Shown: piece by piece, positions 11,931 to 23,200 of the stretch
Numbering within the stretch: position 1 is the first letter of the stretch
Layout of the letters: each line of letters begins with the position of its first letter
Source of the DNA: Trileptium ribeirensis
Taxonomy: Eukaryota; Nematoda; Enoplea; Enoplida; Thoracostomopsidae
Assembly (NCBI GenBank): GCA_030248225.1
Contig: JASANE010011941.1
Span: 36,965-100,964, forward strand
Direction of reading: 5' to 3'
Length of the DNA: 64,000 bases
Program-made: the position numbers and the translations under genes
The notes under the pieces: generated by a model
Databases searched by the model: none
What the model was told of the DNA's origin: nothing
Seen by the model: only the letters and a program-made list of their open reading frames with translations

Positions 11931-12333
11931 ATAGTAGTTGAGTTAGACTCAAGTCGTGTACACAATCTTGGGTGTTATCACCTTCTGTGTGAGGGTAACG
12001 GTGTCTTCAGCACCTGCGGATTAAGCGCCACCGGTGCCGCCAGGGTGGTCCGACAATCAGTCAGAGAGGTGAGCGCTTCTCTCTTAGGCGGGTCCGACAC
12101 CTCAGAGATAATCTTCCTACCCTTAAGTGTCTTTAACTTAACGTTGAATTTTGATCAAATCAATTGATAACTTCCTGACTTATTACGTAGCTATGATATA
12201 TGAACTACAGTTTAAGGAATGTTACAAAATTTAACATAAAAAATTGCAATATATGTTGAATTACAGCCAATGCTTCAAGGGTTATGGGACTTGTATCGGC
12301 AGATTGGTCACCATTAGATGATGGATATTACAG
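11931..12333 (+). other. Possible two-exon fragment, unrecognised
   Basis: A GC-richer open stretch ends at GAGAG before donor GTGAGC (about 12070). A second short block, after an acceptor TTACAG (12260-12265), ends at TTACAG before donor GTTAGT (12334). Splice signals are good, but the reading frames do not join cleanly in the frame I favour, and no family is recognised. Confidence 0.2.
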
Positions 12334-12469
12334 GTTAGTTGTTGATTAAAGTTCATGGTTTCTACACTTATGTGTGTTGCATATATAAATTTCACTAACT
12401 TGTAAGTGGCATATTTTTGATTTGGTCAAATAATAATACTGTAATTAGTTATTTCACCCAGTGAAGCAA

Positions 12470-13285
12470 CAGGTCACCGACAGTGCAATAAGCAGATGTC
12501 TAGGGCATGCCGAATAATGAACATGTTATTCCGATGCTTTTGCACAAAAAATCGTGATGCGCTAATGGCAGGCTACAGATCATATATCATTCCAATTCTT
12601 GAATATGCTTCTCCAGCTTGGTCACATGCTACTTAGCAGATATTGATGGGTTAGAACGTGTGTAGCATTACTTCACGCGTCGATTACTGTGCCGAAATAA
12701 TGAATCAGAGCTATCATATCTGGATCGTTTTAGGGTGCTAAAAATGAAATCATAGGAACTCCGTAGATTGATTGCTGATCTTATTTTTGTTACAAGATTG
12801 TTCACAATGAAGTAGATATAGCGTTTCATAATTTCTTCCAATATTCTCATAATGTACATGTTATTAGAGGACATATACATTGAACTTGTTTGTTCCATCA
12901 TGCCGCAAAAATTGTCGTAAATTTTCTTTTGCTAGCCGAGTTATCCCAATATGGAACAGTCTACCTGAATATGTTGATGATAGACCTGTTAGCGTCTAAT
13001 GTTCGTTCATTTAAACGTCAATTGGCGTCTTGCAGATTTGACCATTTTTAAGCTATAATAGAAACCTTTGAACGTATTAAGGGAAAATGGGTACCTACCC
13101 CACATTTCCCGGAAGTTGTTGGCCTCATGCTTTTTTTATTGCTTGTATGGTGTCTTTTTTATACACTACTTATCTATTGTTTATTACGTTGTTTGTCATT
13201 AATGTTTTTCAATAAAGAAAGGCAATGAAGTCCGCATGAAGCCTAACTGAGGCCTTCACTTACTTTCCATTCCATTCCAATGTTT
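12470..13285 (+). pseudogene. LINE 3' fragment, decayed
   Basis: The conceptual translation, with several stops and frameshifts, contains ILEYASPAWSH near 12595 and a typical LINE tail (about FKRQLAS, 13010-13035). It has an AATAAA at 13211 and a short TTCCATTCCATTCC tail at 13265-13278. The order matches the end of a CR1/Jockey-like RT protein. It is a different, more decayed copy than the one at 8.6-9.8 kb. Confidence 0.65.
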
Positions 13286-13614
13286 ACTATTACAAAACAA
13301 GTAGAACTCACTCAATCTCGCCTTTGCAATGATCTCGAAATCAGTACATAATCACGACGGTACTGCTTTAGCAGGTTACTCGTCTTCAATGAAGCTAACC
13401 GGAAATGACGTTACTTTAATTATTTAGTAACTTATGGTATGGAGCTAAGATTCAATGACTAACAAACACCATTTCACTATTAGACACAATTCGTGTCACA
13501 GCACTGACACCATTTAACGAACAAAATATAGAAGCACAAAACTGAATGCAAAAGCAATGATCGCGAGTTCGCAGCCCACGTCAGCCCAGGAATTTATCCG
13601 GGTGCGTCTTGCAT

Positions 13615-14358
13615 CAGGCCCGTAGCTAGGATTTTCCAAAGGGGGGGGTCCGACTCAGTACAAAGTTTTCCAAAGGGGGGGGGTCCGTAGGGGTCCATCC
13701 ATAATGTTAGCGCTCGCCTAGCGGCTGCGGAATTCTCCACCTATAGAGTCCGGGATCATGACTAAGTTCATAGTTTGTATACGTCATTTTTTATTAAATA
13801 TGTGTGTGTATAGTTGCACTTATTTTATAGGCAATTTATGTCAAACGTAAACATGAAAAGATCTAAAATATTCGATTTTTTCAAAAAAGATAATAAAAGC
13901 GGTACTCAAATTTTTAAAGCGGTACTAAAAATCAATTTTTTGTATAACAATTTTAGCCTTTGAATGTACGTAACTAGTGAGTCTTCTTAAAAAGGTTTCT
14001 GCTGCAGTAAAATCATCCAATCGCAAATACAATCTAATCATAAGAAAATTATCTCGCGCATATATAAGCTGAATTTGACAAGGGTGTCCGGTCTTTAGCC
14101 AAATCAAAAGGGGGGGGGGGTCCGGATCCCTCAGACCCCCGGGCTACGGGCCTGATAACGTAAGGTATGGAGAAAGGGAAGTGGCTGGGAAAAATTTTTG
14201 TACCTCTGCTGATCCTTTTTCGAGTACCCAAAACTCAAACAGCGACCGAAAAAAAATGACACACCTCGCGAAAAGAAATCTTGAAATTTCTTTGGGTCGG
14301 ACCCGAAAGGGGGGGGGGGGTCCGGACCCCTCGGACCCCCCCCCTGGCTACGGGCCTG
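13615..14358. mobile_element. Non-autonomous hAT transposon with 8-bp target duplication
   Basis: The left end CAGGCCCGTAGCTAGGAT at 13615 and the right end GGCTACGGGCCTG at 14346-14358 are inverted. They are flanked by a perfect 8-bp direct repeat TCTTGCAT (13607-13614 and 14359-14366). CAGG-type ends and an 8-bp duplication are the hAT signature. Next to the ends lie G/C runs (GGGGGGGGTCCG). A second copy of the right-hand end (GGGCTACGGGCCTG, 14141-14154) lies inside, which suggests an internal duplication or a nested insertion. No transposase is present. Confidence 0.75.
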
Positions 14359-14366
14359 TCTTGCAT

Positions 14367-15099
14367 CGTGTCTTCGTTGAGTATATATAACTGGATATAT
14401 ATATATGAAAAACATTTGTGTCGCACCTGCAAAAGCTACTCTTACCTGACAACTCCTTGATCAATTTGCTACTGCATCATGCTAAGTCTGCGACAGTTCG
14501 TGGGATCAAACAGCATCGGTCATGTAGTGCTAGCTTTACAACATGCCTCGCGGTATCCGCTGGCTTTATCAATTATCAATCAATGAATTATTTACTAGCA
14601 TAGCAAAACTATTAAGACCGTGTGATACAATTTTTACTGTACAAAACAGAATTTAAACTAGTATATATAAGTATATGTAGATAAATTGCGTTTGGTATAC
14701 TACCACCTAGACATAGATTAGCTTTAGCAAATCTTGTTGCCATCCATGATGAGTTGATGGCTGTGTAATAATGCGTGTGTGGTGGTGATAGTGTATTGCA
14801 TAGGGGCCGTGCGGTTCTGTAATAGTGCGGGAGTATCTTGGAAGAATGTATTTTCTTCTTGAAAGCTTTGTTTTGTCTGGATAGTTGTGGTTCTAGTTTC
14901 GTTGTAAATTGTAATAATTTGCGAGTGGCTTTTGAGCTTGTGATCTTGACATTTCGCAAATGTTTGGCATTTCGGAACAAAATTATTACATATAAAAGTT
15001 TCTGAAAATTAATTTTATTAGTTCAGTCTTAGAAGCTAGATAGTCGAAGTTGCCGTTTTGTGTGCAATAAACGAATAGTTGTGTTTCGCTAACAAGCTA
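14367..15099. other. Non-coding, nothing recognised
   Basis: AT-rich. A 122-residue minus-strand frame (14612-14980) is basic and low in complexity, with no supporting signal; I regard it as chance. Confidence 0.3.
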
Positions 15100-15104
15100 A
15101 GCAT

Positions 15105-15445
15105 ATTTTCTTTAGCGGACGTGATCGTTTGCACAGCGGACGACTACGGCTGCCATTTAGCTGGCTGTTTCTTGCTGGTTTTATTTATTGGCTGTTGTTT
15201 TGTGTCTTCTAGCTGCGGACGGGCTGCCGGCTGTTGCAAACTAAGCTATTGCTTCTTAGGAAACGGACTTCCCCGGCTGCAGTGCGGACGGGTGATAGTC
15301 TGATAGTCTGCGGAGAATCGTGTTAACGGACGTAGCCGGCTGCTTGGCGGACCGATTACGTTTGTAGGACGGACGCGCACGTTTGCGGTGCGGACGTGCG
15401 CGGCTGATAATACTGCATATACGGACCCGTAACAAGCGTCGTTAC
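15105..15445 (+). promoter_or_regulatory. CpG-rich block with repeated CGGAC motifs
   Basis: The motif (G/A)CGGAC occurs about ten times in about 320 bases (for example near 15114, 15137, 15215, 15283, 15325, 15344, 15389 and 15420), often followed by CGG or GGCTG. GC and CpG content is much higher than in surrounding DNA. It lies about 2 kb upstream of the first secure VPS16 exon. It may be a promoter region; a decayed minisatellite is the alternative. The short open frames here are composition effects. Confidence 0.35.
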
Positions 15446-15649
15446 AGCTGTTTAACCAACACTCAGCCAATACGGGGTTATAATTTGGACGCTAACGAGC
15501 ACATTACGCAATATTGACCTAATATTGATTGTTGCAGTGGTTTTGGTTGAAACAAAGTTGTTTTAGTAACGTATGGTGTATATATAGTAAGCGTTTTTGT
15601 TATGTCCAACTTTTGCAACATTGCTTTTATGTTTTTCTTTTAGGTGAGC

Positions 15650-16150
15650 ACTCAATCGTGGGGCCACGGGTCCTTTAACCTCCAGTATCTGAGCTCTCCA
15701 AACTGGAGGGCTGGCATTTTCAGGTGCCCCTTGGCCAAAACCGACTGCCCCCGGTTTGCGACCCCTGGCAACATTTTGAGCTCCCCGGGTTCACCACCTC
15801 TAGGCAATTTTTCTTTTCGATCGGTCCAAAGTAAATAAAGTTTGATCAAAATTTGTACTAAAATTCCTTCCTGAAGCGAAAAAATTTTGTCAAAAATTTG
15901 CTTCAAAATCGCTTTTTCTCCACCAAAAGCATCTTAGCACTCATTCTGACACGATTTTTAACCGTTTTTCTTTTGACAAAATGCCCTCTGGCAAAATCGG
16001 GCGCTCCCGGTTCGGAACCAGCCCACCTACCCACCCCCCACCCGGTTCATGCCCACTGGCAGAATTTTCAGCGAATCGAGAAATGGAGAGCCCGAGTATT
16101 AGGCGACTGGGACTCGTTTGATTGCCCAGTTCTGAAAATCAGTTTACTGC
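15650..16150. repeat. Interspersed repeat family D, second copy
   Basis: Phrases such as CCCTCTGGCAAAATCGGGC and CTTGGCCAAAACCGACTG match, in reverse complement, the family D copy near 4.95 kb. TTTGCC/GGCAAA blocks alternate with GC-rich blocks every 60-120 bases. No protein. Confidence 0.4.
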
Positions 16151-16530
16151 AAATCTGGTGGGCACTTCAGTGTGAACATCAAGCATTTATTTTGTAGTTT
16201 GTTGCAGACATTTCACATTTCAACTATGGATTACGCCATGCGAGCTCTTACATAGTTCACTTGTTCTACGCGTGTATCATATTTATGTCGTAGCTTCACC
16301 GCAGTAGCCGACACCCAGTTCTGTTAATCAGTTATAGTTATTGCGTTTCCGGTGTACACTTATATTGTGTATCGCAAGGAATCATTCTACAGTTTGGTTG
16401 AGACACCTCACTTCTGAGCTATCGATTACGCTCATGTGAGCGATTGCCTAGTTCACTTGTTCTACACATGTATCATATTTAAATCGTTACTTCATTGAAG
16501 TATCCATTCTTCACTGAGTGTTATTTGTAG
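16150..16530 (+). repeat. Diverged tandem duplication, unit about 195 bp
   Basis: TAGTTCACTTGTTCTACGCG followed by TGTATCATATTTA (from about 16254) recurs about 195 bases later (from about 16449) as TAGTTCACTTGTTCTACACA and the same TGTATCATATTTA. Flanking words (GATTACGC, CAGTTTGGTTGAGACA versus TAGTTTGTTGCAGACA) also align. It is just upstream of the VPS16 gene. Confidence 0.55.
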
Positions 16531-16554
16531 TACTTAGAATCTTTAAACTAGCAA

Positions 16555-16579
16555 ATGGTGTTTTGGAGCTGTTTAATCC
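16555..16579 (+). CDS. Tentative first exon of VPS16
   Basis: ATG at 16555 opens eight codons (MVFWSCLI) plus one base before a donor GTGTAAGT. The phase is exactly what the exon at 17187 needs, and joining gives CAA. The resulting start length is close to that of other VPS16 proteins. The exon is very short and could be coincidence. The donor lies in a 22-bp direct repeat (GTGTAAGTTTTATTTTATTT twice, 16580-16622). Confidence 0.25.
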
Positions 16580-17186
16580 GTGTAAGTTTTATTTTATTTC
16601 TGTGTAAGTTTTATTTTATTTCCGGCTAAGTTGCTGTATTATTTCGCACATTTTTCAGTTCCTTCTTATAATTTATTTGCGTTAGTGATTGCGTAGTGTT
16701 ATTCATTTCGTGTTTTCATTTAGTCATGTTTCCTGTTAAATCAAGCCTATAGTTTTAATATTGATGATCCTACATTGTAATTTTATAAGATGCATATTCC
16801 TCAATATTCCTTGAAACATAACAATTAGTGAACCAGAATGAATATGGTATAGTTATCACGTGGTTACTCTTTTTCACGCTGCATTCGACTGCATGCTGTA
16901 CGTGATCGGTAATTTTTCATTGCAGCACTATCTGTGCCTATCAAAATGTGTTTAAAGCAGTTTCCACTCATTCATTTACATTTAAGCCATTCATTTGCAT
17001 TTAACACACTAAATTTTTTTTCGTATGTTGAATCTTATCAACGTGTTTGATAAACTATCTATGCACGTGTTGTTCGAACATGTGCCTCTAATAGGTATCG
17101 CGGTTGTGAACATATATTATGTCTGTGTAGCGACTGTTTCTGATATCTGTGCATTTCAGTGCTTTAGTAACTAGTTGTCTTTACAG

Positions 17187-17282
17187 AATGTTTTAGAAAA
17201 CAAGAAATTTATCAGATGCGATGGCAGAACATCGACATGACATCAGCGAAAGTTGCGGTCGCTGTTCATGGTGGACCGATAG
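17187..17282 (+). CDS. VPS16: VPS16 exon 1 of those securely recognised
   Basis: Acceptor TTACAG, donor GTGTGT. It encodes CFRKQEIYQMRW, then KVAVAVHGGPI, matching the FYRK-E-YSM-W and GGPIA landmarks at the start of the VPS16 propeller. It begins with two bases of a split codon and ends with one. Confidence 0.88.
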
Positions 17283-20200
17283 GTGTGTTGTGTTATACGC
17301 TGATTTTGCATTGTTTTGGGTTAAGCAAAATGTCAGTGATATTTGTATGAATACGTATGCAACAAAAAGGTTATGAATATTAATTATGTTTAGTTTGCAC
17401 AATACGAATGACAAACCGCAAAATATATGTCGTAGAAATAATTTACGAATATACATTTCGTATCTGAAACTGGAAACAGATATTTATTGGAAAATCAGCT
17501 GTGTCCACACTGACAAAGAAGTGCCGTGTTTCAACATATGTTAAAAAGTTCTGTTAAATATTTCTGGTTACGTTCTATTTATTTTCGTTGCGGAAGACAA
17601 AGAATATTCTATGCAGTCCCCTTACGTACCATTCTTTAATGTTCAAAGTGCTTAACTTTCCATTACTTATATACGTGTAAAACAAATGAGTGTGCGACAT
17701 TTCGGCGTAAATTCCTTAAATTGTAGAAATGGAAATTTCGTGCTACTAGAAATCCGTGGTATACATTCTATTGATAGGCATTGCAAAGACACGCTAGAAT
17801 ATCAGTCAAAGTAGAAATAGATAGAATATATTAAAAAGAGTACTGTTATTCATTATTGATAATAAACGTTAGCTGGCCCGATAGTGAAATAGCTATATTT
17901 GGTGAAACCATTGTTTAACATAAAAGTATAAAAGCTCAGCGTTATACGCAAATACTTATTTTATACAGTGTTAGATACATCAGTGGTGCGCTGTAAATCG
18001 ATAGCGATGTGCCCATTGACTATTTGTGTTTTAAGCCGACAACTTTTATACTAAAGTGTTGCTTTCAGAGTATTACCGCGTATTACAGTAAAATTTCTAC
18101 GATATATTAGCTTTTTAATAATTTTGGTGGGTATATATAGCTCAGTCTTAAATTAGTTGCTCACTCAAGACAACTAGCCCGGTATGGCAATTTGGTTGCA
18201 TTTTTGTGAGATGGCGTGCTTTTTTGCCGGTTTCGCTTACAATCGTAGAGGTATTAATTTTTGTCTTTTATACTAGCAACTTAAAATACATAGCGCTCAC
18301 TCACATACCCGATCATTGCGGAAAAGATACCTTGTTTCATATTATAATAGACGCTCGAGACTAAAACTTAAGCTCTAAATTTACACTTTCAGCTTTTAGT
18401 TCATTTATCGCCGAATTCGCTTATAGCGTACTTTTTTACCGGGTTTGTACGCAAATAGCATAAGCGCCGAAGCTGTATAATTTTACAGTTTGGTTTGTAT
18501 TTTTATGAAGCTGCAAATGCACCTTATTTTGCACAAACCGCAGCTTGGGAAATATTAGTTCCCTGGTTCTAACGGAAAAATTTCTGAAGGTCTACGTTTA
18601 TGATAGATCTGCTATATGGAAAAGAGACAAGTCGTACAATACTCCTCAAATTTTACGATAAATATCTCATGTGAGCTTACGTATCAGCGTCATTAGCGTT
18701 GCATTGCAGAGACTGTATACGCATATCTTCACTATACATTGCTTTACATGAGCTACAGACGCACTGAGTTTTGTTTGCCGTAAATTAATATTAGATAAAA
18801 TTGTAGCAAAGTGAAGTACTTAAAACTGTTTATTCTACGGTGTCTTGTTGAAGGTCGAAAGTCCGAAATGCCTATGTGGTTATACAGGTTCAATTTAAAC
18901 ATACATCGTATTAGTAGAACGGGTGAAGCAACTGTCATAAACCATTTATCTGGTGCTATTTTGTTAGTATAATACTAATGTCAGCGTGTCCTACAGAGTT
19001 ACGAAGAATAAATCTTAAGGACAATTTTATTGTGCTTCCATATTACAAGGCAATTTGTTTTGTTTAAGTTTTGCGTTGAAAGAGGATTTATCACTTGTTT
19101 GGTCCAAGCTGAAGCCAAAATGTAGGATATTCAAACTTGAATAGGAACACCATGACCGAAACAAGAAATCTTGTTTTTGTTTGACCTATCATTTAATTGT
19201 ATATATATTTCAGCTGTCGCTAATGATAATGGCGGCTTTCAGAAATCCTTCGTCATTTACATTTATACAGCTGCGGGTCAAACCATAGGCAAGATTGCGG
19301 TTAGTGCAATGTTTTTTTCAGGCCCACCGACATATATTTAGTGTTGAGCAGTTATCATATGATGTAGAGTTTTTGTGCAAATGACGGGAGTGGCTATGAC
19401 TTTTGCGAAAACTGGTAGTTACTTCGCTGTTCTTCGGATCTTGACTGTTCACTTTGCAACTCCAACGTTGATAGCCAGTAGAGAAGTAATTGGCAGTTTA
19501 GTCATTATATAGCTATAATATTTAATTTTACAGTGTTGTGATCAGATGTTATATTTCAACGGTTTTTTACTGGCCTGTTCACAGCCTTCCGAAAAAGGAG
19601 CTTGGGAGTCCATGGTCACTCTCTGAGGAACTCTCAAAGTTGGAGAACTTTTATTGTATATACTTGATATTTTTATATTTAATATACTTATAACTAACTT
19701 TTAATTGTACACACATTTTCAGGCAATGCAACAGGATTTTAACATTAGAAATAGTAGACTGCAATTAATGATTAAAAATAAATATGCATACAGGAAGCAC
19801 AAATTTGGACACATTAATAAATTATGCATTTTCATTTGAACATAGGTAGCGGAGGGCATAAGTAACAATACAGATACTATGTCCTTTCATCTTGGTAAGA
19901 TTTGCTTTAAAGCAAACACCAGTGTCTATGTTATTGCGAAGCGAGCAACTATTCATTTGTATGCACACTCATATAAATTTTACCTTATTTATCTGTGCTT
20001 CCACTATTTTTAAATATCTCAGAAACAAACAAATGAAGATATTTCTACGGAGTTTTTTGTATGATAGACAATAATCTGGCCTGTGATCCTATATTGTACT
20101 CATGGAATCCAAGGTTTTATTCATACATCCCACCCATGGTGCATGCTAGGACCTTTTAAACAGGCCGTGCCATGTAATATTTTAACCTTGGGTAACACGT

Positions 20201-23200
20201 TACTGAAAACCTAGGTTTTACATTTGAAATGTGATACATTATCTGTGTTCGCATGGGTGAGATCCACAGCTTTGCTGACCGACAATAAGGGAATGGAGAT
20301 ATGAAACGGTGTCTCTAAGGCACGCCTTAAGATCCTACATATGTCACTTTTCGTATTACAACGTCATTATTATAAATGTTTTCGGCGGTCATTAAAACGA
20401 TGGCGCGATTCGCATAACATCTGTTAGCGATGTGTCTGTTTTGGAATGGTAGTCAATATATTCCCTGGGCCACTGTTCCGACAGAACGATGCATGATTTA
20501 GTAGTTTTTTCAATGTAATGCTTTAAAATGTTATTTTTTGCGTTAAAGAATTTTGGGGCTGTTGTGAAATAACGGCGTTACTCCTTCAAACTGATCTGTC
20601 ACCTAAGTACACCCTGATGGACCACGCGTTAAAATTTAGTTTTCAATTTTATGATATATTTGGGTGAACGCGCCATTAAAATGATTTTCGAGTTTGCTGA
20701 AAACAGTGACGCGACTAATTCAAAGATATTTATGATCAGTATCCTCTTTTTATAATATTCACTTTATCCCTTACCACCCACTCAAAAGAACCATACATAA
20801 TTTCATGGTTTTCAATATCATGCATGATGTTGTTTATTAGCCATGATTAAGGGTTTTCGAAGTTGCTGCAAACAATAAGGTTATTCAGTCAAATGTATCT
20901 ATGAGTATATGAGTACCTCGCTGTCAATTGTACTGTTCGCTACGCGCCCGTGCAGTCATCCATTTTTAATTATTAAAAAACACCCAAAAAAGGAAAATTT
21001 AAAAATTTTTACCAAGCAAATTTTTGCTTGTTCGGGTGAACTATGAGATTATCGGGTTATTTATCCCGTTAAACAAGTTGGTTTAGTTGTTTTATCACTA
21101 TATCGGCTGTGTTATTAGTATTGAGGAACGTTGCAGGAACCAAATTTGATAAATTTTGGCACCAAAAATAGTCGAATTTCGCCATTTTTGCAATACAGAT
21201 ATACGTAGGTCAGTAAGTCTATAGGTTTTCAGAGCGTCTGAATACAATAAAAACAATTGTATATGCGTGGTATGCATCAAATACGGCAAGTCTTAATGGC
21301 TCCACTGCGTAAAATCACTTCAAATTATAATTTTTCTTAAAATTTGGGATTTATAAATTTCAAAAGTTTTTGTGTTTTTGGTCATTGGAAGCAGAAGTAA
21401 AGAATTCTTTGGTTTTGATATATGTATAAAACGAACGTAGCATTATCATTGAAGTGTTGACTTCGTAGGATTGCTATCATAGGACATTAAGCGGGCTTAG
21501 AGACCTGAATTTGGAACGATAAATTCGTCATTAAGGACAGAGTAACCACATTCTCTAGTGCTCGCGATGTTTTTCGTTGTGACGTATACATGGCGGTTAT
21601 TCAATGGTTCTGTCATTTATTGATAAAAGCCTGAAACCTCAGTATTTTGCTCATTATATCTTAGATATCGTACCTGAAAATGAGGCAAATATATAGATAT
21701 GGTCATTGCATCGCTGAATTATAAGTGAGTTTTTTCTACGCTTAAAATTTAATGAGAAATCAATGATAACCACGTTCTATTTGTGATTTCTCAACTTAAA
21801 CAAGTCTATAGATATTTTCTGCATTATGCACTATTTGTCAAAATATATCTTTTAATAGTCATTGTAGTAGAATGTGACATAAAGTTGTATTAAAAGTTCA
21901 GAAGTTGTAATAAAATTAAAATAATAGTTGTATTAGAAGTGAAATATTTGTTATTAATGTTTTACCAAAGTTTTTAGTGGAATAATGGTGAGCTGGTCGA
22001 TTTACAGTGGTCAGTCGGCGAAGATTTAATCTGTATTCGTCGTGATGGACGCGTTTTTGTATATTCCATGTTTGGAATACCAGTTCGTGGTCGAAAAGAA
22101 CAACAACACCTTGACGAAGGAACGTTTACAATGGGAAATGTACGTTTTAAATACACTTGAATATGATGTATGTATGTACATAAAATTAACTAAAAATTTT
22201 CACTGTGTGCTTGTTTTGTGTATAGTTCCATGATATCTGGAACTTCTGAAATTGTTTTCTTTTCAAAACCTAGCATGGAATGTTTACTGTAACAACAAAA
22301 TTTTTCATATCTTTCTAACTTTTTATAACTTAGTAGCAGATATATTTGCCTGATTCTAGCAGGATTGACACCAAGCTGAATTCTAAATAAAATGGATACA
22401 TAATTGTTGCAGAGCTATTCTCTCCATAAGTTTTGTTGGGTCTGAATTTTATACTACCATGACTGTGGCATTAGTCGTGGCGTTTAATATCCGCTATTTT
22501 AGAACGGCTATTTCGTTGCTCTGTGGGTACAATTATCTGAGTGCTCTTTTTATTAACCTGGAAGTGCCTCAGAGTAATTTTTGTGAGAATTGTAATAACA
22601 TGGAATAAACTTCGCAGCACATGATCCCTAGTTACGGCTATGTCACAGTATTCAGAAAATGTATTTTGTGGTCGGGCTTATTGGACCTTACTAGCTCCCA
22701 CCGGTAGAATTAAGAAAATAGCTAGATTTGCCGTGGAATGCGGCAGACTTTAGTTGGGTCGGACTGTATAACGAATATATTCTTGTCTACACACAACTCC
22801 CTCTGCCCTTCGTCTACTCTATTATATTCTACTGCACAATTAGGAGAACATATATTCCGGGGATTCAATTAAAGCGGAGCCGTACAAGCGGCTAATTTTG
22901 ATCTATACACAACTCATTCTGTCACTAATTCACCATAATCCATGGTATTCCATAAATTTCCAGATTTGGGTCTGCAGAACTCAACTGCTGGAAATATGCC
23001 TTACGGGCACATTTATTTGATCCGTCATCTGGAAATTTTACTATTTTAAAAACATCATATAATTTTCGGTTGTATAGTTTACATCACTATATATACAAAT
23101 AATAAATTATTAAGTGATTTCTGTTGCTGTCACGTAGGGAATTTGTGGCCAGTAGTAAGAAGTCATGTAACATTTACAAATTTTCTAACATGCCGTACAT

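Noticed and set aside
14131..14432. Overlapping open frames on both strands around 14.1-14.4 kb
   Set aside because: They arise from G/C runs of the hAT element ends.
15079..15303. 74-residue Cys-rich frame in the CpG-rich block
   Set aside because: Explained by the repeated CGGAC and GCTG words; no signal peptide cleavage pattern or family.
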